A stretch of DNA of 64,000 nt from Oscarella lobularis. Its lineage: Eukaryota; Porifera; Homoscleromorpha; Homosclerophorida; Oscarellidae. Location: contig NC_089182.1 of the NCBI RefSeq assembly GCF_947507565.1, forward strand, positions 992,001 to 1,056,000, read 5' to 3'. Position 1 is the first letter of the stretch, and every line of letters starts with the position of its first letter. Both the position numbers and the translations under genes were made by a program. Below, in pieces: positions 35,275 to 47,801 of this stretch. Below the pieces are notes generated by a model that saw only the letters and a program-made list of their open reading frames with translations, was not told the DNA's origin and did no database searches.

Positions 35275-38200
35275 TTAGTTGCAACGGGTGACATCGCTGC
35301 TTGCAACGATTAGACTGCTCCCTAGCGGTCTAACCGCTCCGACTTTGTCAAATGTCAGCTCAAAGATGCATCCCACTAAACCCGTTGTGTATCGTCCTTT
35401 GAACTCATTGCGATAGGCGAGAGTCGCATTGGATCCAACAGGAATGCCACCTTTATCACAAAGTAAGTTACTGGTGCCCCTAAACAAAATCGGAGACTGC
35501 GGTCTGACCTAGAAAAACGTTGTGCTTTGAATTCAATCCCACTGCTGCGCCGGGAACGGTTCTGCTGATGGTTTCACTGTCGACGATCATGCTCACAGCT
35601 AGTCGATTTCTACAATAAATACAGTTGCATACAAAAAAACATTCGACAGATGTGCAGTACCTTTGCACTCTTACACTGTGAACCTTTCCATCATTAACTT
35701 CAGTTGATGATGCCATAGTGAGAAGCCCAGAACCCAAATACGTTCTACGGCAAAAATCAGGCAAGGCAGATAAAATTAAAGATATAGATAGACCTGAATT
35801 CGACTCTTCCGTTGCTGATTGCAAGACTGAAGAAATCGGTTTGCGACTGTAAGATACGATTAGACGTCAGTACGATCAATTAAAAAAGCTTGCCGGAGGG
35901 AAGTAAAGAAGAAGACCGTTATCCTGAATGGTAGCAAATGTAATAGTGAAGCGCGTGCGACTTGCCACGGGAAACGTCTCCAAACGAGGCAACTCCATAA
36001 AACTAGCTCCATGGAAACGAGCAGCAAGAGTTTCCCCGACCGCTATATACAAAAATAAAAACCTTAGTTATCAGCTCGATGCGATTTGATTCTTGATTTT
36101 CTTCACTTACGATTTTCACAAAATTCTCCAACGAAACCTGCGGAGCAGACGCATCTTCTCGTCGGTGGACTTCCAGGCGTTTCGATGCACCGTCCTTCGT
36201 TTTGGCACATGTTCGCCATACACGTTCCTTCTCTTTGGTCGCACGTCTTTCCGACGAAACCGCTTGCGCATTCGCACTCTGGCGTATCTCCCGACAACGT
36301 GCATTTTCCGCCGTTGAGGCAGTATGAAAAATTAAAGCTGCACGTGGCTTCTTCGCATCGAAGACCCGTAAACCCTGGCGGACATTCACAAGCATCTGAG
36401 CGGCAAGTGCCTCCGTTTAGGCAGTCTATGGTCAAGCAACGGTCGGTGCAGTAGTCAACATTGACAGACAGAATAGGATTGCGTAGATCAAGCTCTTCAT
36501 CCATAGTTGTCACCTGCAAGAAAACAAGATTGAAATACGTAATAAGTATGAATTTTTTAGTTACTTCAAATAGGCAGGTAGCCAAACTTTTAGTGAGCCC
36601 CGTGTTTCTGAAGGCTTCTTCTTGACGAGAATCGGGTATTCCACCGACAAAGAGCGGATTCCTTCCGATATTGAGAGCGCTAAAGGAAGGCGGAGAGAAT
36701 CCAACTGGATCAGTACCATCCACTGTAAGCGATCCTGGGGAAAAGAAAAGTATCCTTATAATTTAAAATTTCAACGTTATTATTATTAATTGACCTTGTC
36801 GACGGTTTCTGCCAACTGTGACGACGTGAATTTGATCTCCACTGATTCTCTCCGTACTTTTAATGACAGCCATGCCGGATCCGAGCGCGTAACGGAATTC
36901 CACAAACCCGTCTTTGACTCCGACAGAAAGGAAATCGCCAGTAGTCGTAGAACCGCTATATAGCAAAAGGCCGTCGCCTTCATCCAAAGAGCGGAAACGA
37001 AGGGTGATGTCAGTTCGGAAAGTCCACTGGGTCGGCGGCGGAAATTGAAGATACGACGGAGCGGCACTGCTAAATCGTCGCGAAACCCAATCCAGTATGG
37101 CTAAAGGAAATGACGCCCATTACTCAAAATTTAAGATACACTGTATAGCGTCATCAATTTACTTTCGCAATGCGTTCCAGTTGTATGACCCGGACACGTG
37201 CATTGAGGTTCGATCCCGTCGGACGAGCAAACTCCCCCGTGGTGGCAAACGAAACCCTCGCACGAATTCGCGGCGACGTCGCACAGCTTTCCCGTAAACA
37301 AACGCGAGCAGTTGCACGCGAAGTCGAACGTATCGGAGTTCGCTACGCATTCGCCGTCGTTTTGGCAAACGACGCCCGTGCACGAATCGTCGCAAAGTCC
37401 GCGCTGCGCATTGTGTCGAACGACGCCGACGGCACCCAAATCGACGTCGTCGTTATTGATTGTAAAACGCGTAACGCAGCCACGAAGACTTGTCCGGCTA
37501 ATACCCTCGGGCAAGCTCATCGTAGACGGCACTCCTCCGATGTGCAGAAGAGCCGGACGAAGATAATTGAGAGCACGGTGAGTACCGGACGCCACGTTGG
37601 TGAGAGGAACTCCCTCGTCGACGATGAGAGTACCTCGCTGAAGATTATGACTTCAAAAAAGGAAAAATATTAAAAATTGAATCAATGAGTTGATTTTTTT
37701 TACCTGACTGTTACTGTGTGAACGGACTCCATCGTTAGTCGCTCGTCGTGCATCAGCAAGAGTCGGCCCTGGCCCAGGGTGAAGTGAAGACTTACGTATC
37801 CGTTCGTTAGTGTAATGGCAATGAAGTCTCCGCGACCGCTTCGAGTTTGACTGCTGAAGAATAGTAGACCGTCGGGTAGGACCGGTCGGAAAGTGATAGA
37901 AAAGGTATTGCGATAAAAGCTGAGGTGACGACTAAGTTGAATATAGGAATCGGTTCGGAATACGTAGCCTTCCGGAAGGACGATCTCGACGTCTGATAAA
38001 GAGACTATTAGGAACAGTGATATATAAACTAGACTTTTTTTTCTTTGCCTTTGCTGACGCACTCGGGTACGGTTCCTGTCCATCCGAAAGCGCAACAGGT
38101 TCTCTGGGGCTCGCCAACGAGAGCGAAGTTCTCGTTGCACTCGTACGTAGCCGTAGATCCAAGGCTATACGACGTTCTGTTGCTCTGTAGAAAACCGTTT

Positions 38201-41200
38201 ACCGGAACAGGAGGTGGCGGACATCCAGCTAAAAAATCAATACTCGAAGATAAATGAAAATAATTATTTCTTACAAAGCTCGCAGTGATCTCCGTGAAAT
38301 CCGGCCAGACAGAAGCACGTGTTTGGCCCAATGCAACGTCCTCCGTTTTGACACAGCGGCGCGCAATTCCTCTCAGGAAGCACCAGATCCTCCTTCACAT
38401 TGCACGAACCCGAATTCCCATCCCGATCCGTCAGAAGAACGTCGACGTCGTCGTCGCAACAGCTAACAATAGCGCTGAACGAAACGAAATCGTTCGTGAG
38501 ACCGGACGCGAAAGACGACGCCATAAAGTCGACCGTATCGGAACTATTCGCAATCGCGTGCAATCCGGAATTAAAATCGATCGCCGAAGCTCGGACCATC
38601 CACGTGCTATCCGAGCACGTGGCGGCGGCGGTGTCATTGGGACAAGGCTCGAGAACCTCGACGAAGCAAATGGGAGGCGTAAAATCGATTGACTCCGACA
38701 CGACTTGGAGGTTAATGAAGAAGGAATTGAATTCGTCTGTAATTAGAGACGTTACGGTGACGGCGACTTCGTTAACGCCGCCCGTCGTCAGGCACGAAGG
38801 GACGTCGAATGGCACGACAATCGTCTCCGATTCGCTCTCGTTGAGCGCGAATTCGACGGCGAAGGCGCCCGCCGGCGTCGTCGCCTCGACGAAGTTTCGC
38901 TCGTCGCTCAGTTCGAATCGGAGCGTGTCTCGAAGGCCGCCGTTTAGGACGCGAAACGTCACGTTCGAACGACGACCTTGAACGAGCGAGAGCGTCGACT
39001 CTTGAAGAACGGTGACGCCGAATTGTACGGGCGTCTCGAGATTGGGATCGAGACGACGAAATCGTCCCCCGTCGTTCGTCGTTCCCTCGATCGCGACGAG
39101 AAAATTCTGCGAGGGAACGACGAGCGGCGTCGTGCCGACGAACTGTTCGTCGGTGACGGCGGTGAGATTGAGACTCGTCAGTTCATTGGCGTCTTCGCCG
39201 AGTATGAGAGCTTTGGTGACGTTGTAACCCGACTCCAAGCCGGACGTCGTGATTCGCAGAAACAATCGATCGCCCACTCGAGGACGACCCTTGATTGCGA
39301 ACGCGCCTGCGTGACTCGACACTTCGCCGACGACTAGGCTGTGCTCGAAATCGAACGTGCTCGATCCTTTGATTCGAAGCGTGTAGCCGGCCGAGCTGAA
39401 CGTCTGAATAACGTAAACATCCACGACCGGATTCGGAAATCGCACGACAGCTGACGAAGGCAACTCAGCAACGTCGCTACTATTCAACAGGACTCTGTTC
39501 CCACTCGATCTGAATATGTTTACTCGAGGATTAAATCCGCTGACTGTTACGACGATTTCTGTCACCGTCCTGTCGACTGGAACTGTGACGTTAAAACCGT
39601 CGTCGAAATCCGTCGCCGCTGCTTCGACGCGAGAATAGATAGTTATATCAGATGTCTCGATGAACGTCGACGTTAACGAAAGCAGGGTTCCGACGTCGCT
39701 CTTACTGCCGGAGAGCACTTGCCCGCCCGATTGTTCGGCGAGAAGAGTCAGAGCATTGGAGTCGGTCACCGTTTCGCGTCGTCGACGTCGACGCCCCGGC
39801 ACCAAACCTGTAAATATGACGAAGACGCGAATCTTCCTGTCTAAAATCAGAGCGGATGCTTCGGGAAAACGATTGAAGTCTTTCGCCGTTGCGTCGGTGA
39901 AGAGAAAGATCGTCGAGCCGGGTCGACTCGCCTGCAAGGCGAGAATCAGTCCGCTAATGGCGAGTTCCGGAAAATCTCCGCCACCAGCGACTCGAATAGC
40001 ATTAATCGTATTTTTAAATTCGTCGGGATCGTCGGTGACGAACGACGGCCCGAAGCCTGGATCGTTGAACGGCACGTAGACGTAGTCGAGCGGCGGTCGA
40101 TCGCCGGCCAGACTTCCTTCGATGATGAAAAGAGCTTGTTCTTTCACTTGCGCTATGTCGTCTCCCATGCTTCCCGTCGTGTCGATGCAGAACGACAGAG
40201 AAGCGCCGTTATCTAAGCCGAGAAATCGAAGAAAGAGATTGTCGTTGACTTGAGCGCGAACGTCGTCGAGAAAGGCGCGCGTCGCCTTGACGGCGACGTC
40301 GGCCGCCGCCGCGTGGAGATCGAAATGGGGCGAGAAGAACGGCGACGTCGAATCCTTGTTGATGCCGCCCGTCGCCACTTCGTCGTTCGTGCCGTCGAGA
40401 ATGCCGCCGTGGCTGCACTTCCCAACTTGATTTGCGTTAAATCCTGGAATGCGTGCGAGCGTCGCGCTGTCCGGCTTCGCTCGATCCTGATCGCTGTAGT
40501 AGCCGCTCGTGAGAAACGGTCCGAGAACGCGACCGAGAAGTATATTCCGCACCGTCGACGGACAGCGTCCGGCAAAGAGAACGTTCGCTCGATCGCAGTT
40601 GACGCATGTCGGCAAACTCGGCGGTGCTATGGACGTCGGTTGTTTGCCTGGAACTCCCAAACGATCATAATGCATTCGATTGCCAAGTTCCACCCAGTTC
40701 GAATGCGAATAGAAGTCCTGTAATGTATGGAGAAGCCCGCCGGCGGAGGATCTCGCCTTCTCGTACTTCTCTTCCAAAATAGCGTCGATGACGTCTTTTC
40801 GCAGTTCGAGTAGGCGATCGTTGCCGCCGATGAAGTTTTCCGCGTCGAAATGAGCTGCCGTCACGGCGCTCAAGTCGCTGTCCACTTCGGCGTTCGCGTC
40901 TTCGAGGGCTTTGATGACGGAAGTGAAACGTTTGGGCGACGTTGTGTCGCCGTACGCGGCGGCGACGAGTGCCGCCGCCGTTAGCGGAGATACGGCGCCG
41001 GCGCCGTCGAGGAGTCCCATGTCGCGGAGAAGTTTTTCTGCCGCAGTGAGAACCGCTTCTCTTGTTATGTCTTTGTGCGTTTTTGAACCGACTGCACTTT
41101 GAACTTGTATGTTCCAATTTTCGTCTAAGCTGATTCCCGTGCCGACGATTATTGCTCCCGTTTTTGCGAGGTCTGTGGGGATGAAGGCGACGGTCGTCGG

Positions 41201-41236
41201 AAGCCAAGCGAGAAGCGTCAGTAGCAGTAGACGCAT
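35275..41236 (-). CDS. VWA7-like secreted protein fused to EGF, sushi and laminin-G modules
   Basis: A large first exon (41236 to about 38270) begins with a signal peptide (MRLLLLTLLAWLPTTVA). It continues as a VWA7-type protein: HKDITREAVLTAAEKLL and TLQDFYSHSNWVELG, then a von Willebrand A domain with a MIDAS-like DTTGSMGDD (residues about 340-520). A run of six arginines near residue 480 could be a furin-type cleavage site. Beta-sandwich segments follow, and an EGF module ends the exon (CQNGGRCIGPNTCFC). Short exons then add a sushi domain (38200-38060), laminin-G modules (about 37990-37700, 37600-37450, 37080-36600 and 36000-35275) and EGF modules (37420-37180 and 36460-36110). Total about 1,750 residues. 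No membrane helix is seen, so it is probably a matrix protein; module mixture recalls agrin or eyes shut. Joins of the small exons were read by eye and not all phase-checked. Confidence 0.8.
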
Positions 41237-41578
41237 CCTTGCGGCCTAGCTGCTCTCTGACTGGATAATACCTGAGGAACGGATCCTCTGCTAATAATGT
41301 AGTACGCGACTCTCAATTTAATTGAACGGGTCGAGATGCAGTTGGCTCTTATAGGTTATTCATATCACTTGACTTCCCCAAGAGCGGGGTTTTTAGATGA
41401 CGAACGACGACACGTACGTCGAACCGCGGTCGTGAGATGAAACTCTCCAAGGTTCTCCATCGAAGTCGCTCGCACATCCTCGTCTTCGATCGTGTCGTGT
41501 CGCTTTTCGCTCGGCTTGTTACAAATTGATATTGATTCGTTACAGTGCGTCACCGTCGAAAACAATAAGGCGGCTGAA
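41237..41578. promoter_or_regulatory. Shared divergent promoter, VWA7-like / DAP1
   Basis: The start codons of two oppositely oriented genes are 342 bp apart. No TATA box or recognisable palindromic site stands out. The call rests on spacing and orientation. Confidence 0.45.
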
Positions 41579-42012
41579 ATGTCAGATTCTCCGGAATTGA
41601 AGGGTGGCCATGCTCCAGCAGGTAAATTGGACGAATTCCCTTCCGATCAAAGTCTCATCGGGACCGTGTGACGCAGTAAAAGCGGGAGGGATGCGCATCA
41701 CGCAGAACAAACCGCCCGCTCAAGACGAGCCCGAACCGATGACGAGCGCAGAAAAGGAAGAATTTCCTGAAGAAAAACCAGAAAAGCCGGGCGCCGTCGT
41801 TCTATCAGGATACCGAACGAAAGTAGGGCGAGAGAATTCGCGAGAGTGCCGTAACTTTTCCACCGTAGGGCGACAAAGATTTTCAGGCCGAAGCGGTTCG
41901 TGTGTCGCACTCGAAGCCTCAACCGCAGCACGACAAGAGGCCTCCCAATAAGGGGGCCCAAGCGCAGAGGCACAACGTCGGTGCTCACATACAGCAGCCT
42001 AGGAAAAATTGA
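41579..42012 (+). CDS. DAP1: Death-associated protein 1 homologue
   Basis: Three exons (41579-41621, 41677-41822, 41869-42012) join in frame to 110 residues, close to the human length of 102. The family signatures are all present: PAVKAGGMRI near residue 13, an acidic Pro/Glu-rich middle, GDKDFQAEAVRVSHSKP, and the C-terminal HIQQPRK. DAP1 is a small, disordered, Pro-rich cytosolic protein; in mammals it is an mTOR substrate that restrains autophagy. The stop lies 95 bp from the convergent GPD2 stop, so the 3' UTRs probably overlap. Confidence 0.93.
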
Positions 42013-42067
42013 AGTAGTGCATGTTATTGAAGACACTCTTTTTTTCGGTTTTTTTTTCTGTTGTTCA

Positions 42068-42073
42068 AATAAA
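42068..42073 (+). terminator. Poly(A) signal AATAAA for DAP1
   Basis: AATAAA lies 56 bp past the DAP1 stop and 35 bp before the minus-strand GPD2 stop codon. The expected cleavage point would fall near or inside the GPD2 last exon. Confidence 0.6.
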
Positions 42074-42107
42074 CGTGATGCGTATAGTCGAGTGTTTTGT
42101 TGTGTTG

Positions 42108-45007
42108 TCAGAGTCCGCCGCCACTTCGATCAACGGGGATTTTCTGCTCGAAATTCTTGATTATGACTCCGAGTCGGTTGTTGGCTATGGCGCCCGTTTT
42201 GAGGCAGCTCATCAGCTGCGGAGAAGAAGAGAATTTTATACAAAAATGGACTTTTGATAAAAAATTGAATTGGCTCGAGTATTCCAAGTCTTACCTGTAA
42301 AAATTCGTCGAATTCAATTGTGCCGTTCTTATTGATGTCCACTTCAGCAATAAGATCGCGAAGTTGCTCTTCTTCAACGCGTTCGCCCATCGATTCAAGT
42401 GCCTAAAATTATCTCACTCAAAAAAAATATAAAGGAGAATTATCGATCACTTTTCTCATTTCCAACGTGGTTATGTGACCATCGCCGTTGATGTCAAACG
42501 ATTTAAAAACACCCCGAAATTTATCGATCTCATCCAGTTTGAAATTGATTGGAACGTTACGTATTTCCCGTCTCACCGCATAGCCCATTCCTTGCAAAAA
42601 CGCCTTCGCTTCCGCCTGTTCTCTCTGCGTAAGAACACAATTGAACACGATGAATTTGAAATGACAAACGAAAAAAATTCACCTGCTTTCTTTCCTTCGT
42701 CCATCCCAACTCTTTCCCCATAATATCGGCGATGCGCGGTATCGCTTCATTGGCCGCCTGCACATTCAAAAACGCCAAGCGCGTTCGTCTCGCTAACACG
42801 TCAACGACGGTCGCCGCGTACTCCTTCACGCTGTACGCAATCTCGGCTTCAATATAAGGAAACTCGTCGACGAGACGACGACCGACGACGGGCCAACGAC
42901 GACCGGTAAGACCAGCTAGCTTGGCGACGTCCGGCGCTTTGTCGCCGTAGGTGGAAGCCAAATGTTTGGCCACCTAGAAGAGAATAGGAATTGAAAAATT
43001 GAAAATTTATTTTTTTGTTAATTCTTGCCTCGACTTCCAATCCGAAATCTTGAACAAGTCGAATGAAAAGCAAGTCGTGGAAGCCGTCGGAGCCTTCGAG
43101 TTTGAAGCCGACCGTTTGACACGGTTTTTCCGCGTTCAGGTTGCACGCTTTGATTGCCGCGTCGACCGTGTCGGCGGCCATCGATCGATAGGTCGTCCAC
43201 TTGCCGCCGGCGATTGTGACGAGACCGCTATCGCTCACCTCGATGACGTGATTGCGCGAGATGGATTGGGTGTTTTTCGAGTTTGGATCGTGGATGAGCG
43301 GGCGGATTCCACTCCACGCAGCCAGGACGTCGCCGCGACGAACTGAGTAGAAAAATAATCATTGGTATCTCTCTTTGTCGCGATGAACTGTTGTTGTACC
43401 TTGGATTCTTGGGTCGAGATAGTGCTTGATCTCTTCTAATATGAAAGCAATTTCTCCTTCTGACGGAAGCGGTCTGTCGGTCACTTCCATCGGACCATCT
43501 GTCGTACCAGCAATCGTTTTGCCTTAATTAATTAATTAATTAAAGAAAAATTTATCTTATGTTTCCTCCTGTCTAACCTTCCCAAGGAAGAAAGAAAATG
43601 ACTCGCCCGTCACTCGTCGCCGGATCAAGGAGCCCCATTGAATCCGGACTACATAAAAAAACCTTCCCCAAAGCCGTCCCCCGCTCCCCTGCCCCCCTGT
43701 TCACCTATAATAATCCGGCAATACAATATGCACACCAGCACTGGGCTGACAGATTTTCGTCGCGTCAGGCCGATCCATGAGCCGTATGCCGTCCGTAAAG
43801 GGACCCGTCGCATTGACGACGCACTTGGCTCGCGACACCCACGTTTTCCCCGTCAAACAATCTCGCATTCGAGCGCCGGACACGCGTCCAGTCGACGCGT
43901 CCTTGATCAGTTCCGTCACCTCGACGTGATTCGCCGTCGTCGCGCCTTCGCGAGCCGCCGTCAGCGCGAGAGCGATGTTCATTCGCGCGTCGTTGTGCTG
44001 GCCGTCGTAGTAGACGATCGCGCCGACGAGCTTCGATTGTTTCAGCATGGGAAACGATTCGAGAGCGTGACGTTTGCTGAGGAGATAGCTGCTTCGAAGG
44101 AAGTTGCGTCCGGAGAGGAGGTCGTACATCTTGATGCCGACGTAGAAGTACGGCAACTGCCACCATCTGTAGAATAAGATATTGATTCAATGGCCACCTG
44201 TCTATTATAGGGACCCCTACACCAGGCCTCTGTACACAGATGTATTTTATATACTATCGCACCTGTAGACCGGTAGCATGATGGGTAGTAGGCTCGAAAC
44301 GTGAGGTGCTATATCCAACAGATTGTGTCTCTCGTGCAAAGCCTCGCGAACAAGCTTGTACTAAATAATAAAGACGAATTAGTTAATAAATTCGGACACT
44401 CCTATTCGCCATTCCAGTCGCTACCTGTTCGTAGTCCAAATTGAAAACGGCCTTCTGCAAATAGCGAACGCCTCCGTGAATCAGTTTCGTACTTCGACTG
44501 CTCGTTCCCGACGAAAAGTCCTCTTTTTCGACAAGAGCCGTTTTGAGCCCTATAGACAATCAGTCAATAATTTTTATTTAATTATTTAATTAATTAATTT
44601 AAAATAAAAGTATACTTTTGGCCTCTTACCGCGTGTTACGGCGTCGAGAGCGACTCCCGCGCCCGTTGCTCCGCCGCCAATTACCAGTACGTCGAATTCG
44701 GTCTCCTCTTCGAGTCGTTTCAGCTGTTCGAACCTTTTTTCGCGAAAAAAGCGTCTCGGATCTTCAAAAACAGGCGCGAGTTCGCCTCACCTAGTCGGTA
44801 TGTCTAATTTCGGTATCGTTTTCGTGCTCGAGTCGGCTCGAACGATGGGAAACGGACCGTAAAGTTCATTGCGGCACTAGATGTAGGGTCGAATCGCTGT
44901 TTTTCGCCTTCTAGCAGTCGATTTTTCACCTTCCACGAGTAGTACGTAATGTACCCAAATGATGCGAGTCCGGTCGCGGCCGCGAGAACGATCTTTCGAC
45001 CGGACAT
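42108..45007 (-). CDS. GPD2: Mitochondrial FAD-dependent glycerol-3-phosphate dehydrogenase
   Basis: About a dozen exons encode the full enzyme. The N-terminus ([20 protein letters not shown]) fits a mitochondrial/membrane anchor. The FAD-binding motif is [12 protein letters not shown], followed by [20 protein letters not shown] and [25 protein letters not shown] and IRPL...[11 protein letters not shown] mark the substrate half. The C-terminal part carries EF-hand calcium-binding loops ([24 protein letters not shown]). It ends in [10 protein letters not shown], matching the animal GPD2 C-terminus. It oxidises glycerol-3-phosphate at the outer face of the inner mitochondrial membrane and feeds electrons to ubiquinone; animal forms are calcium-activated. 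The protein is about 730 residues, near the usual 727. Start at 45007 is the first ATG with a plausible targeting end. It is divergent from the Ig gene and convergent with DAP1. Confidence 0.95.
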
Positions 45008-45275
45008 CTAGGCAAAATTCCTATGACGATAAGTGGCAGGGTAACGTACGCTGAATCAATACCGATGCCACGTGATATGTTCGTGCACTCAATAATTTTT
45101 TGACAAAAATTGTTTCAGAAGATAGCGGCTACCAGGAGTGCCTAATTTACCACTTTAACTTTAGCAAACCGACTTTCAGAAAGCTTGTACTTGGCACGTG
45201 GGCTTAGCCTAATTAATGCAAATTTGGAGTCCCCATAGTATAGCCACCTTCGTTGAGCTAGAGCAGTGTTTTTCT

Positions 45276-47570
45276 ATGAATTACGGATCTCTCATAATTA
45301 TTCTAGCGTTTTATTTGGCGGAAATATGCTCTGGTAAAAGGTTGCTAGTTGTATAGAAAACATTCTTTGACTTCATGACCTTTTCTTGCAGTATTGTGTG
45401 TTGAAGTTGAAGTCGAAGCCAGTCCGTCATCGACCATTAAAGAAAATGAGCGATTTATGTTATCCTGCTTCATTACAACTAGTCAGGGAAGCCCTGCCTA
45501 TAGGATAAGCTGGTGGAAAGACGACGAGCCTCTTTATATTGACAATATTCGAGTTTCAGCTATTGGGCAAGACCTCATTAATGTTTCTCCAGCCAAAATA
45601 AGTGATGCAGGCATTTACGGCTGTAAAGTGACCTTCTCTTCCACAACAATCAGAAAGACTATTAGAATTACTATTGAAGGTAACGCACATAAACGCCTTT
45701 ACTCAGGCTTAAGCCTAAAATATATTTTGTGATCAGCTGTTGCTGCTGTGGAACCTGTCCGACGCCACGTAACTGCTTTTGTTGGACAAACAGCTCGCTT
45801 GGAATGCAAAGGACACGTTCAGGGTATGAAGTGGTTTAGACATAGGAATAGCTTGCAGACAAACGAAAAATATGAAATTGGTTTGGGAAGTTTGACTATC
45901 AAATCAGTTCAAATATCAGATTCTGGCTCCTTTTATTGCAAGAGTGGGCAATCTATAGCGAGCATCCATTTGACGGTTAGACAGCCACCTGTACCCAGGC
46001 TTACTGTAGAGCCTCAGAGCATTATTGCTCTTGATGGCGACATGGCAATTTTAGGCTGTAAGTCGTCGTTTAGATTGTACTGGCTTAAGTACATTAGTGA
46101 AGAAGATTCAGAGAGAAAAGTGCTTCAGGTGGATGGATCTTTGAAATTTGACAGAGTATCTACGGGAGATGCTGGTATGTATCAGTGTGTAGCTGAGAAC
46201 GACTACGGAAAGGCAGATTCGGCAATTGTGTATCTTGTTGTAAAACGTAGAGGTGATGCAAATCAGAAAAAATAATTCATAAACGATAGCGCTGTTTAGA
46301 TAATCCCTCGCAGATTATTGCAAGACAAAGAAACAGAAATCAACCTCAATTGGCTCTCATTAGCTGCAGGTTTAGTAACTTTGCCTACCAGGGTCTTTCT
46401 ATTGAATGGCAGAAGGATGAAAAGAACATTTTCGCGGAAAAAAACTCTGAAAAGTACTCGCAACCCTTCTCGGACGAATCAGAAGGATCAGCTTTACTGA
46501 TACAGAACGCGACATGTTATGAAAGTGGAAAATACAGCTGCCTACTAAATTTCCAAAACCAGAGGAAAATACTATGTTCAATCAACGTTGCTATAGAAGG
46601 TAAATAGTAGGAAAAATTCATGAACTGCATAACAGAATGTCAATAGAACTCCCTAAGCCTCCAGAAGACGTGAGAGTGACATTTGAGTGCAGTGAATTTA
46701 GAAACGGGCTGTTCATCTCTTGGAGCAAAAGTGCGTGTTTTCAGCCAAAACGATACGAGGTGACTGTCACAATAATCGACACTACAAGGCAGTCTTTCAG
46801 ATCGCTTGTCAACTCCGTTGCTTTTGACGCGAACTCCTTCTACCTAAATCTGAGCGATGCATTGTCTTCCTGCTCGGCTTGCAATCTTATTTTCGGGATT
46901 GAAGTGCAGTCTGTGGGAGCTATGGGAAAGAGTATGAAAGCTTTACCGCGGATTGTATCAGCAACCGGCTTAAGTAAGTGCGGAAAACAAAAGCAACGCT
47001 CTTTGATTTATTCTAATTAGGAAGAGTCTGTTCATCTGAACCAGATTTCATTCCAGTCTTATCAGAAGGGAAAGTGCTAAAACTTAAACTTAAACTAAAG
47101 GACTCTCACTGCTCGTGTGCCAAGGTGATGAAATCATAAATTATGACAAAATTCATTCTATTGTGGATATTTCGCAGTCTTCTCAGATACTAAATTTAGG
47201 AGAACGTATGAAGTACACTATGAAGACGTTTCTGTTAGCAGCGATTCAAAACCCTAGCCTAGTGCTTAGCGACGAAGTTGTCCTGCCCTTAGACGACGCC
47301 CTAAGCACGTTCGTCTACTACGCAGCGATGAACGACTTAACATATCAAGAGGCAGTAAACGCTGCAGTTCAAGCGTCATCTATACTTCGGCAAAGTAATC
47401 TCGAAATCTCTACGGAATGTAGGGTCTCATTTGTGGAGTGCACTACTCTGCATGTAGACGGAATGTTTAGAAACGATAATACCTGTGTTGTAGGCAGCAC
47501 TGCATGTCCTGTTCCCTCCAGTCTGAGACGCATTGGAAAGTGGTGTAATCCGTGGTTTCTAAAAAATTGA
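45276..47570 (+). CDS. Secreted Ig-domain protein with FN3 module
   Basis: Seven exons (45276-45333, 45392-45679, 45737-46239, 46314-46599, 46647-46973, 47021-47124, 47178-47570) join in frame to 652 residues. A signal peptide (MNYGSLIIILAFYLAEICSG) is followed by about four Ig domains, each with its cysteine pair and D-x-G-x-Y-x-C motif (SDAGIYGCKV, SDSGSFYCKS, GDAGMYQCVA, YESGKYSCLL). An FN3-like module begins at PKPPEDVRV. A cysteine-containing C-terminal region of about 165 residues has no recognised domain. No transmembrane segment follows, so it is secreted or attached otherwise; a missed downstream exon could change this. Such layouts belong to cell-adhesion or recognition molecules. 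Exon 6 ends at 47124, with a donor that removes a frame conflict in the unspliced DNA. Confidence 0.8.
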
Positions 47571-47801
47571 AATTCTTGCAGAGGATTTGCTTTCGCGGAG
47601 CTCCCTCTTCCATCATCGAAGAAAGAAAGAGAAAACTTTATTAGACACAGTAGTGCTGAGGAATGCAACTAAAGATAACGGAGTCCATTAAACATTACAG
47701 TCACGTGAAGAAAATCCGATTGCGCTCCGCATTTCATCAGGTAGGAATACAATAGAAAAGAAATAATATACAGAATTGGGCCCCCAACCCGTGGCACGCG
47801 T
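47571..47801. other. Short convergent 3' flank
   Basis: The stop codons of the Ig gene (+) and VTI1 (-) face each other 231 bp apart. TTTATT at about 47638 reads as AATAAA on the minus strand and may be the VTI1 poly(A) signal. No gene is seen. Confidence 0.4.

Noticed and set aside
47101-47180. Frameshift in the Ig-domain gene near 47125
   Set aside because: A GT-AG intron from 47125 to 47177 restores the frame exactly, so no break is needed.
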